Positions 9,802-18,964 of a stretch of DNA of 64,000 bases are shown here, one piece after another. How positions within the stretch are numbered: position 1 is the stretch's first letter; every line of letters starts with the position of its first letter. The notes under the pieces were generated by a model, which had not been told where the DNA came from, searched no databases, and saw nothing but the letters and a program-made list of their open reading frames with translations. Source of the stretch: Acerihabitans sp035013185 (GTDB lineage Bacteria > Pseudomonadota > Gammaproteobacteria > Enterobacterales > Enterobacteriaceae); NCBI RefSeq assembly GCF_035013185.1, contig NZ_JAYGJO010000013.1, positions 1-64,000 of the forward strand, given 5' to 3'. Position numbers and translations under genes: made by a program.

Positions 9802-10257
9802 TCACCCTGGGGTAAATTCGATGGACAGGTTCTTGTGCTGCCGCAGGTAGGAAGCCGGGGGAGTCGCGATAGGCAACGAGTCCGTATACCGTTGGATGAA
9901 GTCGCAAAGCTGACGGTCGCCGACAAAACGCCTGACCGGCCGGGTGCCGCTGAAATCCAGTTCCACCGAGCAGGTCTGGCCACTAAATTTACTGAAATCA
10001 CCGTCCCAGAGGCACAGGGTCATGGCGGTAGCGGTGGTGGCCAGATAGGCGCTTAATTCGTTATCCATACCCGCGTCAAGATAGGCCTGTTTACTGGCCT
10101 GGTAATACTCTTGATCATGGATATTGGCGGGCTGGACACAGGGTTTAACTGCACTAGGTGTAGTCATGGCCGTCAGGGGAACCCGTGTTGAAGACGTGGC
10201 GCTTGTGCCTGGCAATAGGCCCAGCGCCACCATCAAGATACTTTTACAGATATCCAT
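9802..10257 (-). CDS. Exported stand-alone TolA C-terminal-domain protein
   Basis: A 151-residue protein with a signal peptide (MDICKSILMVALGLLPGTSA) and about 20 residues of linker, after which the remainder aligns by eye with TolA domain III. The matching landmarks are FSGQTCSVELDFSG (TolA GKTCTLRIKLAPDG), then a GDRQLC segment (TolA GDPALC), then IATPPASYLRQHKN and a closing IEFTP (TolA LDFKP). Both cysteines that form the TolA-III disulfide are kept, and two further cysteines are present. TolA's membrane anchor and long helical domain II are absent, so it should be free in the periplasm. Full-length TolA spans the envelope and is the docking site for group A colicins and filamentous phage. 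AAGG lies 7 bases before the start. It converges with yjiN. Confidence 0.72.
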   Translation of the reverse strand: MDICKSILMVALGLLPGTSATSSTRVPLTAMTTPSAVKPCVQPANIHDQEYYQASKQAYLDAGMDNELSAYLATTATAMTLCLWDGDFSKFSGQTCSVELDFSGTRPVRRFVGDRQLCDFIQRYTDSLPIATPPASYLRQHKNLSIEFTPG

Positions 10258-10411
10258 ATCGCCGCCTTATTGCCGCCTTACAAGCCAAGGCGCCCCGTCA
10301 GCGGCGCGCCCATGTTCTGGACAATAATATCAGCCATAACCCAGTTCGTCAGTGACAAATACACAATAGACAGGCTTTTTAACAAAAACCCAGTCAAACG
10401 CCGACGGATAG

Positions 10412-12391
10412 TCACCGACAGGGTACCGTCGGTGACTGTTCATCTACCCACACCCGCATCTCCCCTTCCGCCCGATTTGCCCAGCAGAAATAAGGGATAA
10501 ATAGCAATGGATGCGCCTGTCGCGGGGCGATATCGCCATCAAAGCGGTAAAGCGGTTGTGCTGCGCCCTCGATCGCCGCGACACGTTCTCCCGAGGCGCG
10601 GATCAGGGTTTTACCGGCCAGAACGCCCTCCCCCGCCACCAGTTGATAGTCTTGCCGTTCAGATAACCGCAGATTGTGCAGATCGGCGCCATTATCGGCT
10701 TGCTCCAGGCAGTACACCAGCGGCCCGCGCTGCAATGCCGCCTTGCCTTGGTTCTGGCGCACCCCTGGATGGCTCCTGACCCGTCGTACCGGCATCGGCA
10801 ACGTGAGACGAAGCGTATCCCCCGCCGACCATTGGCGCGTCAGATAGGCATAACCACGGCGCGCCTCAAGCAGGATCGCCTGCCCATTGAGAATCAGGCT
10901 GGGGGAGGGACACCAAGCAGGCAACCTTAGCGCCAGGGTAGTGGTCACCGGCACGGGACAGTCCACCGACAACTCGATAACCTCATCCCAAGGGTAGTTG
11001 CCCCGCTGACGCAAGGTGAGAGACTGCGATCCCAGGTCAACCGTAAGCTCACTGCCGATATACAGATTAACCAGCAGGGCATCCTCGGTTTGGGTATAGA
11101 TATAGTGGCCTAACGATCCGAGGATCCGGGCAATATTCGGCGGACAGCAAGCGCAGCCAAACCACTGCTGGCGCACCGGTTTAACATGATCATAGATATG
11201 GTTGCACCGGATGGCTGCGGGATGCACTTCCAGCGGATTAACATAAAAAAAGTGCTTGCCGTCCAATGCCATGCCCGCCAGCACCGTATTGTACAAAGCG
11301 CGCTCCATCACATCAGCATATTCGCCATCGGCTTCCATTTGCAACATCCGTCGCGCAAACATCATCAATCCGATAGACGCACAGCTTTCGGTATAGGCGG
11401 TATCATTGGGCAGGTCATAATCGCCGGTAAACGCCTCGCCCTGGCTTTGGGAACCAATGCCGCCAGTGATATACATCCGCCGCTGGGTCATATTGTTCCA
11501 CAGACGGCGGCAGGATTGGCGTTTCTCCTCATCTCGGCTGACATGGGCCAGATGAGCAACGCCGGCCATGAGATACACAAAGCGTACCGCGTGTCCCACC
11601 GCGGTTTCCTGTTGTGCTATGGGCAGATGGGCCTGACTATAAGCCTTGTCAAGCACCATCCAGGCGGGACCATAATTATGCCAATAAGACGTGCAACCGC
11701 GCCGTTGATATTCACTATCGTAAAAATGCGGTTCTCTACCCCGCTGCTCCACAAAATAACGTGCCAGTTCCAGGTGACGCGGATTATCCGTCACTTCATG
11801 AAGTATCATTAACGCCAGCTCGATCTCCGGATGGCCGGGGTAACCGTGCAGTTGGTGTTCGCCTGGGCCGAAGATACCATCGATATGGTCGGCCAGACGG
11901 CAGACCACCTGCAGCAGTAGAGGTTTACCGGTGGCGCGATAATAGGCTACTCCGGCTTCGATCATATGCCCGGCACAGTAAAGTTCATGGCATTCTGCCA
12001 AGTTAGTCCAGCGTGCCTCAGGCGCCTTAACGGTGAAATAGGTATTGAGATAACCATCCGGTTGTTGGGCTGCGGCGATAAGCTCAATAACACCGTCAGC
12101 AGTGGTTTCCAAACCCTCGTCCGGTTGCTGGCATAACATCCAAGCCACCGCCTCCAACCATTTCGCCACATCGCTATCCTGAAACACCATACCGTAAAAT
12201 TCACCCTGGCTTTGGCCCGCGGCAATGCGGAAATTTTCGATGGCATGGCTGGGCTGCGCATCGGCAACCTGATCGTTTAACGCCGCCCATTGATAGGGCA
12301 ACACCACGTCCCGGACCAGGCGCTGGTAATCCCGCCAAAACGGGTCGGTTAACGTAAGATAGTGCAGATCAATATCCGATGACTGTTTCAT
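10412..12391 (-). CDS. Glycoside hydrolase family 127, beta-L-arabinofuranosidase type
   Basis: A 659-residue enzyme of GH127, whose characterised members release L-arabinose from beta-L-arabinofuranosides. The cysteine-nucleophile motif WFGCACCPPNIAR lies near residue 410, and the zinc-ligand segment TESCASIG lies near residue 335. These fit the Glu-Cys-Cys-Cys zinc site known from Bifidobacterium HypBA1. No signal peptide is seen, so it acts in the cytosol on imported oligosaccharides. AAGGA stands 8 bases before the start. The gene lies 22 bases downstream of a GPH symporter on the same strand, so the pair forms an operon. A divergent AraC-type regulator probably controls both. Short arabinosides of plant origin are the likely substrates; the exact linkage is inferred from the family. 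Confidence 0.88.
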   Translation of the reverse strand: MKQSSDIDLHYLTLTDPFWRDYQRLVRDVVLPYQWAALNDQVADAQPSHAIENFRIAAGQSQGEFYGMVFQDSDVAKWLEAVAWMLCQQPDEGLETTADGVIELIAAAQQPDGYLNTYFTVKAPEARWTNLAECHELYCAGHMIEAGVAYYRATGKPLLLQVVCRLADHIDGIFGPGEHQLHGYPGHPEIELALMILHEVTDNPRHLELARYFVEQRGREPHFYDSEYQRRGCTSYWHNYGPAWMVLDKAYSQAHLPIAQQETAVGHAVRFVYLMAGVAHLAHVSRDEEKRQSCRRLWNNMTQRRMYITGGIGSQSQGEAFTGDYDLPNDTAYTESCASIGLMMFARRMLQMEADGEYADVMERALYNTVLAGMALDGKHFFYVNPLEVHPAAIRCNHIYDHVKPVRQQWFGCACCPPNIARILGSLGHYIYTQTEDALLVNLYIGSELTVDLGSQSLTLRQRGNYPWDEVIELSVDCPVPVTTTLALRLPAWCPSPSLILNGQAILLEARRGYAYLTRQWSAGDTLRLTLPMPVRRVRSHPGVRQNQGKAALQRGPLVYCLEQADNGADLHNLRLSERQDYQLVAGEGVLAGKTLIRASGERVAAIEGAAQPLYRFDGDIAPRQAHPLLFIPYFCWANRAEGEMRVWVDEQSPTVPCR

Positions 12392-12413
12392 AATTTACGT
12401 CCTTAATAGCGTG

Positions 12414-13811
12414 CTATGACAGCTGCCTGGCTTGCAGATCCTCGGAAATGCGCGCCATGGTCTTATTACCCAATCGGCAAAAACGCAGCACCAGTGCCAA
12501 TAATAAATGAAAGACCGCCGGTAACAGGGTTTCCATCAGTGTAATACCCTGCAGCGACGCCGGGGTCTGGTGGCCAGTGCCGGGGGTATAGGCCACCAGG
12601 ATAAACACCAGACTGATGATTCCGGCGCTCGATGCCCAAGCCAGCTTGATAAAAAATAGATTAAAGGCAAAACTCATGCCGGAGGAGCGGATGCCGGTTT
12701 TCCAAAAACCATAGTCATCGGCAAACGCCATCAGAGAAAAATGCAGCGTCAGCGTGAAACCTAAAATAATATTATTAATGAAGATCACCACCAGCCACAG
12801 GTTTTGATAAACCTGCCCGGCGGGGATAAACCACATCATCACACCCAGTGCCGCCAACACAAGATTGGTATAAAAGTAGAGTTTGACGGTATCAATACGA
12901 TGGGATAATCCATTAACGATCATGGCACCGAGGATGGACGCGACTGTCACCGAGGTAAAAAACAGCGACGCATAGACGGCGGAGCCGTGCAACACGTAGG
13001 TAATAAAATACATATAGCCGCCACCACGAATATTAAAAACATTAATAAGCAGAAACGACATAACCAGCATTAACAACAGCTGCTCATTTTTACGCAATCC
13101 GCTCAAATGTTCGCGTGGGGAAAATTTCCCCATAACGTCCAGCGGTACTCTTTCTCGCACCCAGAAAAAACAGCATAAAAACATGATCACAGCAATCACA
13201 CATAAGATGGCCACACCACGCTGGTATCCCTGGGCGACATTGTCGCCGCCCAACGCCTCCACCAACCAGGGCAATCCTACCGATACCAGAAAACCGGCGA
13301 TACCACACAAGACAAAACGCCAAGCCTGACAGGAAATCACTTCCCGATGCACTGTGGTCATGCAATTAATCAATGCGCAGTAAGGTACATTAATGGCGGT
13401 ATAACTCATGGATAATAAAAGGTAGGTCACAAAGGCCCAGAGAATTTTCATATTCATGCTGACGTCGGGAACCGTAAACGTCAACACACCGATAACCCCT
13501 ATGGGCACTGCAACCCATAGCTGCCAAGGGCGAAAACGACCCCAGCGGCTATTGGTTCTGTCGGCCACCATGCCCATCAAAGGATCGGATACGGCGTCGA
13601 TAACGCGTAAAGCGATAAACAGTGTGCCTACCAGTGCCGGTGTTAGGCCAAATACATCGGTATAAAAGAAGGTGAGAAAATTCATGATCAGGCAGGTCAT
13701 TACGGTTCCGCCCGCATCACCTAAACCATAACCTATTTTTTCACGTATGGATAAATATCCACCGACGCTAGTCGGTGCAACTGTCGATGAGGCAATAGAG
13801 GTAGATGACAT
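12414..13811 (-). CDS. Glycoside-pentoside-hexuronide:cation symporter (MelB/YicJ-like)
   Basis: A 465-residue secondary transporter with about 12 membrane segments. The N-terminal EKIGYGLGDAGGT and the loop DAVSDPLMGMVADRTNSRWGRFRPW are the GPH-family signature. Members bring in glycosides together with H+ or Na+. It stands 22 bases upstream of the GH127 gene, and this fixes its likely cargo as arabinose-containing di- or oligosaccharides. The start at 13811 has GAGG 8 bases upstream. It is the first gene of the operon and faces an AraC-type regulator across a 396-base region. Confidence 0.88.
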   Translation of the reverse strand: MSSTSIASSTVAPTSVGGYLSIREKIGYGLGDAGGTVMTCLIMNFLTFFYTDVFGLTPALVGTLFIALRVIDAVSDPLMGMVADRTNSRWGRFRPWQLWVAVPIGVIGVLTFTVPDVSMNMKILWAFVTYLLLSMSYTAINVPYCALINCMTTVHREVISCQAWRFVLCGIAGFLVSVGLPWLVEALGGDNVAQGYQRGVAILCVIAVIMFLCCFFWVRERVPLDVMGKFSPREHLSGLRKNEQLLLMLVMSFLLINVFNIRGGGYMYFITYVLHGSAVYASLFFTSVTVASILGAMIVNGLSHRIDTVKLYFYTNLVLAALGVMMWFIPAGQVYQNLWLVVIFINNIILGFTLTLHFSLMAFADDYGFWKTGIRSSGMSFAFNLFFIKLAWASSAGIISLVFILVAYTPGTGHQTPASLQGITLMETLLPAVFHLLLALVLRFCRLGNKTMARISEDLQARQLS

Positions 13812-14207
13812 TATTTTTTCCTCGTTAAATACGAGCTATGCCCTTCTTCTTCCCAGCCGCTACTGCATTGGCTACGCACGTTTATCCGCACCACTTACTT
13901 CAGTCGGTTTATTGGAGTTCACACACTTACTGCCTGCCCACAGCTCGAAATCTATTGGGTATATGGGAATATCGATAAAAAAGACGATCCGAACGTTAAT
14001 GCTAAAAATCCCCTTGGGACATGTATTCGGACCCATAAAACTTCGCATAGTTAATCATGGCCAACAAGAGGTGGGAAATGTAGAAAAAAGGGATGATTCC
14101 GACTTATAGGAGAAAGTGTGAAGCAGATCAACTCTCTAATCCCACCACCTTGATATCCCGTGTAGCGCTGCTAGAGTGAATCACTATTTTTCTGAAAACA
14201 CTTAAAA
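13812..14207. promoter_or_regulatory. Divergent control region of the arabinoside operon
   Basis: 396 bases between the GPH symporter and the AraC-type regulator, with no supported gene. Both promoters and the regulator's binding sites should lie here; the stretch next to the regulator (14160-14207) is AT-rich. No clear repeat pair was found by eye. Confidence 0.4.
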
Positions 14208-15029
14208 ATGATAGATATATTAGCAAATTACAACATACGAATCGAAAACGGCGGCTTATTTATTTCTCGCGGCCTGGGTCATCATCCCACGCGCGTCTTA
14301 CCATCCTGGGAGCTGATATATGTTGAGCGGGGGATATTAGCGTTATGTGAAGAGGATGATGATTTTGCAGTTAAACCTGGAGAAGTTCTGGTCTTATTGC
14401 CGGGAAAAAAACATCGAGGTATTGGCGATTTTCCACCAGATTTAAAATTTTACTGGCTACATTTCACTATTATTCCAACCTCGATATCCGCTAAAAATCC
14501 ATTACATTTATCCATACCTCAATATGGGAAAATTCGCGATCCACAGCGGTTTCTTACTCTATTTCGTTTATTCCTTAGCGAACAGGAAAATCATTCACCT
14601 TCCGCCGCCTTGGAATTAATCCTGCTATTATTGCTGCAACAGGTCGCGGATGGCTGGACCGGCAGCAACGAGCCGGCGGAACCGGGAATGGCGCTGGCCT
14701 GGAAGGCCCAACGGCTGATAGGTACCGGCTTTCACCTGCCACTCACCGCCTCGCTTCTGGCTGCCCGACTCCATTGCAATGCAGACTATCTTGGCCGGGT
14801 ATTTAAACTCACTTTTCGCATGACCATTACCGAAGCTATCCACCGCCGTCGTATCGGCAACGCTGAGAAATTGCTGGTAGCGGACAGCGGTTCCATTGCC
14901 GAGGTGGCCCAGCGCTGCGGGTTCGAGGATGTCGGCTATTTTCGCCGGCTGTTTCGTCGCCTGACCGGTTTCACGCCTTTGGAGTATAAAAAGCGTTACT
15001 GCAAGGAGCATATTAATTCTGATATTTAA
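14208..15029 (+). CDS. AraC-family transcriptional regulator
   Basis: A 273-residue regulator with an N-terminal cupin-like sensing domain (WELIYVERGILALCEEDD, VLLPGKKHRG, FYWLHF) and a C-terminal double helix-turn-helix of about 95 residues. Its AraC/XylS signature is IAEVAQRCGFEDVGYFRRLF followed by GFTPLEYKKRY. It reads away from the GPH-GH127 operon and is probably its activator in response to arabinose or an arabinoside. No good ribosome-binding site precedes ATG 14208, so the start is uncertain. Its stop overlaps that of astE (minus strand) by four bases. Confidence 0.86.
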   Translation: MIDILANYNIRIENGGLFISRGLGHHPTRVLPSWELIYVERGILALCEEDDDFAVKPGEVLVLLPGKKHRGIGDFPPDLKFYWLHFTIIPTSISAKNPLHLSIPQYGKIRDPQRFLTLFRLFLSEQENHSPSAALELILLLLLQQVADGWTGSNEPAEPGMALAWKAQRLIGTGFHLPLTASLLAARLHCNADYLGRVFKLTFRMTITEAIHRRRIGNAEKLLVADSGSIAEVAQRCGFEDVGYFRRLFRRLTGFTPLEYKKRYCKEHINSDI

Positions 15030-16018
15030 CCGGCCTCTCCTGGCGATTCCACCAGCATCAGTCCAGCGCGTAATCCTAATGCCACCGCAGGGTTGGGGAA
15101 TAAGATCCACTCTTGTGCTTGCTCCACCCGATACTCCCGACCAGGCTCCCTGGCCAGCAGTTCTCCCCGCGCAAATGCGGTGAAATTCAGGGTATCTTCC
15201 GGTATCAACAGGGCAAATGCTGGTGAGTGTCGGGTGATTTGCTGGCTAACCTGATAGCGCCTGAGCGGCGGGCCGTCACGTTCCGGCAGCGGTGCCCCAC
15301 TGACCAGCGCCGCCAGCGCCCGGCGAATGGCGTGAAACTGATGGAGATCGTTAGCACCAAACGGCAGCGCCTTGCCCAGTTCCAGAGTCGCGCTGAGCGC
15401 ACCGACGCTTTCGCTGCTGAAATGGGTAAAGGTAGCGCCCAGCGTGCGATGAGTGACTAGCGCATCCAGCGCTGCCGCCTCAAGCCATGACAACAGTAAC
15501 GGTGCATAACCCTGCACCTGGAAGGGTAGCAGGGCAAACCGCGGATGCAGGGAACCGCGAATGGCGGTATGTAAATCCAGATGCCAGCGTGGCAACCCAT
15601 TGTCAACGGCAAAAAAGCGTAACAGATGTTGGCGCAATACCTGGCTGCGGACGGTTTCCCCGCTTGGAGTGAAACCTGCCGTCCCCTCCTGGCCAAACAT
15701 CCGGTTCATATCATTAACCACATAACGCTGGCCAGCGCACAGCGCCGCCGGATTGCCCAAGATCACCAGCAGGCGTACCGCCAGCCTCAGCCGGCCCGAC
15801 AAGAGTTCATCCAACAAATCGGCGAGCAGTTCCACCGGTGCGGTTTCATTACCATGCACGCCCGCCGACAGGACCACCGTCGCCGTCGCCGCCCCGGACG
15901 GGCTTAATTCCATCACTCCCTGGTCAAGCCAGCGCCAGGCGACTCCCGCAGCTTCACCCTGGCGCTGCGCAGGCAGGGTACCGGCCAGCGTGTGGTGCAG
16001 AAATTCGCGGTTACTCAT
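15026..16018 (-). CDS. astE: Succinylglutamate desuccinylase
   Basis: A 330-residue zinc hydrolase that performs the last step of the arginine succinyltransferase (AST) pathway, splitting N-succinylglutamate into glutamate and succinate. GVHGNETAPVELL gives the His and Glu zinc ligands and HLDLHTAIRGS the third ligand, as in the AspA/AstE peptidase-like family. Length fits AstE (about 320). Its start overlaps the end of astD by 8 bases, so the two are translationally linked. In enteric relatives astB lies between astD and astE; here it is absent. The reading frame itself looks intact. Confidence 0.9.
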   Translation of the reverse strand: MSNREFLHHTLAGTLPAQRQGEAAGVAWRWLDQGVMELSPSGAATATVVLSAGVHGNETAPVELLADLLDELLSGRLRLAVRLLVILGNPAALCAGQRYVVNDMNRMFGQEGTAGFTPSGETVRSQVLRQHLLRFFAVDNGLPRWHLDLHTAIRGSLHPRFALLPFQVQGYAPLLLSWLEAAALDALVTHRTLGATFTHFSSESVGALSATLELGKALPFGANDLHQFHAIRRALAALVSGAPLPERDGPPLRRYQVSQQITRHSPAFALLIPEDTLNFTAFARGELLAREPGREYRVEQAQEWILFPNPAVALGLRAGLMLVESPGEAG

Positions 16019-17492
16019 GATCGACGTCTGCGGGAAAGGTTATACCTGGCGCCAGGCTATCCGGCAGGACCAGATGCTCAGTTTCCAGCGACGCCATGGG
16101 CCAGGCGCAATAATCAGCGGCGTAGTAGGCACTGGGTCGATGGTTGCCGGAAGCACCGATCCCGCCGAAAGGCGCACTACTGGCCGCCCCGGTCAAGGGT
16201 TTGTTCCAGTTGACAATCCCGGCGCGGGCTTCAAGCAACAGCTGTTCAAAATGGACTCGATGAGGGGAAATCAGGCCAATGGCCAACCCGAAACGGGTAC
16301 GGTTGGCGATATGCACGGCTTGGGTGAAATCGTCATAACGGACAACACTCAACAACGGCCCGAAATACTCTTCATCCGGCGCATTCGCCACGTCGGTGAT
16401 ATCGATAATACCCGGGGTCAGCAGGCTCGCACCATCCCGGATACGGGTCATGGGCAACAGGGCCCTGCCACCGCTGGCCACTAACTGCTGCTGCGCTGCC
16501 AGCAGATTATCGGCTGCCTGCACGCTTATCACCCCCCCCATGAATGGCGGTGGCTGACTATCCCAGGCGCCAATGCGTAACCCGGCGCTGACGACAACCA
16601 AACGACGCAATAGCGCATCACCCGCCGCCCCGCGTTTGACCAACAGGCGACGGGCGCAGGTGCAGCGCTGACCGGCGGAGATAAACGCTGAATGAATAAT
16701 CACATGCACCGCCGCGTCAACATCATCCGCGTGTTCAACGATCAGGGCGTTATTGCCGCCCATTTCCAGCGCCAACATTTTTTCCGGCCGTCCGGCCAAT
16801 TGCCGATGGAGTTGGTAGCCGGTATGGGCGCTGCCGGTAAACAACAGACCATCGGTTTCGTCTGAGGAGGCTAACGCCATGCCGGTTGACCGGCCGCCCT
16901 GTACCAGATTGATCACCCCCGCCGGCAGCCCGGCTTCCTGCCATAACCGCAGGGTCAGCTCAGCGGTCATCGGCGTGAGTTCGCTGGGTTTAAATACTAC
17001 GGTATTGCCCGCCAGCAGCGCCGGAACAATATGGCCGTTGGGTAAATGACCGGGAAAATTGTAGGGGCCGAATACCGCCAACACACCATGCGGTCGGTGA
17101 CGTAAACTGGCATGGCCATCAGCCAGGGGTACACAACTCTCGCTGGTACGAACCTGATACGCGCTATGGGAAATCGCCACCTTATTTATCATGGCCTGTA
17201 CTTCGGTTTGGCTTTCCCACAGCGGTTTGCTGGTTTCCTTGGCAATCGTGCTCGCCAGGTTCAGTTTGTCGCGTTCGAGCAAACTGGCGAACGCCTGCAA
17301 CAGTTGCAGACGCTCAGCCAACGGGCGCCTTGCCCAAGCAGGAAATGCGGCGCGGGCGGCCTGGCAGGCCTGTGCCACCTGCTGCGCGTCAGCCTCAAAA
17401 CCTTGCCATAACAGCGTGCCAGTGACCGGGCAGAGCTTGGTGAAAAGCTCACCTTGGCCACGCTGCCAATGGCCGTTGATGAAATGCGTCAT
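16011..17492 (-). CDS. astD: Succinylglutamate-semialdehyde dehydrogenase
   Basis: A 493-residue NAD-dependent aldehyde dehydrogenase of the AST pathway, almost the same length as E. coli AstD (492). The catalytic general-base Glu is in LALEMGGNNALIV and the nucleophile Cys in GQRCTCARRL; the N-terminus FINGHWQRGQG is typical of AstD. A GGAGG site lies 7 bases before the ATG, inside a remnant of astA whose stop overlaps this start (ATGA). It remains open and linked to astE, although the enzymes that make its substrate (AstC, AstA, AstB) are not found here. It may be kept for another semialdehyde or may simply be newly orphaned. Confidence 0.93.
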   Translation of the reverse strand: MTHFINGHWQRGQGELFTKLCPVTGTLLWQGFEADAQQVAQACQAARAAFPAWARRPLAERLQLLQAFASLLERDKLNLASTIAKETSKPLWESQTEVQAMINKVAISHSAYQVRTSESCVPLADGHASLRHRPHGVLAVFGPYNFPGHLPNGHIVPALLAGNTVVFKPSELTPMTAELTLRLWQEAGLPAGVINLVQGGRSTGMALASSDETDGLLFTGSAHTGYQLHRQLAGRPEKMLALEMGGNNALIVEHADDVDAAVHVIIHSAFISAGQRCTCARRLLVKRGAAGDALLRRLVVVSAGLRIGAWDSQPPPFMGGVISVQAADNLLAAQQQLVASGGRALLPMTRIRDGASLLTPGIIDITDVANAPDEEYFGPLLSVVRYDDFTQAVHIANRTRFGLAIGLISPHRVHFEQLLLEARAGIVNWNKPLTGAASSAPFGGIGASGNHRPSAYYAADYCAWPMASLETEHLVLPDSLAPGITFPADVDHE

Positions 17493-17572
17493 GCCGATGC
17501 CTCCGAGGCAAAAGGGGTTAAGGCCCGTAAGGTTTCCAGCATCGGGCCTCCTGCGAATATATCAATATATCC
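17489..17572 (-). pseudogene. astA: Remnant of astA (arginine N-succinyltransferase C-terminal part)
   Basis: Reading on the minus strand into astD, the codons encode YIDIFAGGPMLE and end SEASA with a TGA that overlaps the astD ATG. From memory, E. coli AstA has YIDIFDGGPTLE near its C-terminus, so 10 of 12 residues agree. A TAA lies in frame just upstream (about 17576-17578), and a shifted frame upstream of it reads QTGAVL, resembling the preceding AstA segment QTAPARAVL. About 300 upstream codons are gone, replaced by the NCS1 permease gene. astA normally lies directly before astD in the enteric ast operon, which supports this reading. Confidence 0.66.
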
Positions 17573-17650
17573 GCCTTAACACAGCCCCCGTCTGCAGGTC
17601 ACCCCATTCAGTCGACATCAGCGCGCTGTTGTCCTCGGCATTATTGAAGG

Positions 17651-18964
17651 TCAATCACATTGTTTTTTAACCGACTGCACCTTGGCTAACTGCAGCTTGG
17701 CGAGACCTAACACACCATAAACCATCACCGCGGTTAATAATGAGTTCAGTGATGCAATGCCACAATCCACACTCACTCCCACCGCCGTACCCACCAGACA
17801 GGCGACAATGGCGTTCCAACCAATCGCCGGCGTAGACGTGGAGGGAGGGAGCGTATTGTGTGCACGAGAATGATCAAGGATCGCCCGGCTGGTTCGCAGG
17901 ATATAATAATCACACAGCATCACCCCGGCAATGGGTGGGAACACCACACCCAACAGGATCAAAAAATGCTGGATCCCGTCCAGAATACCCAGAACCGACA
18001 GGCCCGTACCGCAGATACCCAACACGAGGGTGATGGTTTTGTACCCATACTGGCGCCCGCTAATGCCTTGCACTGCGTTAACGATGGCCAGCGAGGAGGA
18101 GTACAAATTCAGATCATTGACCTTAATCGCGGATAACACCAATGCCAACAGTCCAACCCAGCCGGCGGTATGGGTCATGGCGGTCAGCACATCCGAGGTG
18201 TCCAACGCATGCGCAATCAAAATCGCCACAATGTTGACCACGAATTCACCCACCAATATCGATGAGGTAATCATCCAAAAGACATGCTTACCGTTTTGGC
18301 AATATCGCCCCATATCCGCAGCAGACACCGCGCCGACAATACACCCGCCCGCGACGACAGTAGCCGCGAAACCGATGCTCATAGGCTCACCACTGGGCAC
18401 GGAGAATATCAATTCAATGGGGTTATATTCCCATACCAGATCCAGAGCAATCCACCCTACCACTAGGAAAAACAGCGGCACCGCCAAAAACGCGATCCAG
18501 CCCAGGGCACGAAAGCCAAACGAGACCAACAGCGTGATAGTCATACCACTCAACACCGCTGCCCAGGCAAATCCCAACTTACCTTCAAAAGCAAAGTCGA
18601 GGCCTTTGGCAAGCATTGCATTTTGTACCCCGAACCACCCGAGCAAACTGACGGCAATCAATACGCCAATCAGTACCGATCCCATCTGGCCAAATCCGCA
18701 CCAGCGAGCCAACAGGCTAGTGGATAAACCTTCGCGCGAGGCCGCCACACCCAGGCCAAAGGAGACGAATTCCAGGATCAGGCTCCCAAGCAGCGTCGCC
18801 AGCAGTGCTTGGTAAAAGGTGAGAGAATGGCCCAGCATCGCACCAATTAAAAATTGCCCTAGCGCGGTGGTGGCGCCAATGCGAATAATCGCGACGGTAA
18901 ACAGCCCACAGCGTTCTCCCGGTGGCACACGAGAACACGAGTAATCATTTCCTGTCTTTTCCAT
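17651..18964 (-). CDS. NCS1-family permease (cytosine/purine-type)
   Basis: A 437-residue inner-membrane transporter with about 12 hydrophobic segments, including SREGLSTSLLARWCGFGQMG, which is typical of CodB-like members of the nucleobase:cation symporter-1 family. Cargo may be cytosine, a purine, or another small heterocycle; no deaminase gene lies nearby to decide. The start at 18964 is preferred because AAGGAT is placed 8-9 bases upstream; an in-frame TTG at 18988 is the alternative. The gene sits where astC and most of astA would be expected, just before the astA remnant, so it may have arrived with or after the loss of those genes. Confidence 0.83.
   Translation of the reverse strand: MEKTGNDYSCSRVPPGERCGLFTVAIIRIGATTALGQFLIGAMLGHSLTFYQALLATLLGSLILEFVSFGLGVAASREGLSTSLLARWCGFGQMGSVLIGVLIAVSLLGWFGVQNAMLAKGLDFAFEGKLGFAWAAVLSGMTITLLVSFGFRALGWIAFLAVPLFFLVVGWIALDLVWEYNPIELIFSVPSGEPMSIGFAATVVAGGCIVGAVSAADMGRYCQNGKHVFWMITSSILVGEFVVNIVAILIAHALDTSDVLTAMTHTAGWVGLLALVLSAIKVNDLNLYSSSLAIVNAVQGISGRQYGYKTITLVLGICGTGLSVLGILDGIQHFLILLGVVFPPIAGVMLCDYYILRTSRAILDHSRAHNTLPPSTSTPAIGWNAIVACLVGTAVGVSVDCGIASLNSLLTAVMVYGVLGLAKLQLAKVQSVKKQCD

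Noticed and set aside
17931..18815. Plus-strand frame of 294 codons opposite the NCS1 permease
   Set aside because: Low-complexity Thr/Pro/Asn-rich translation typical of the complement of a membrane-protein gene.
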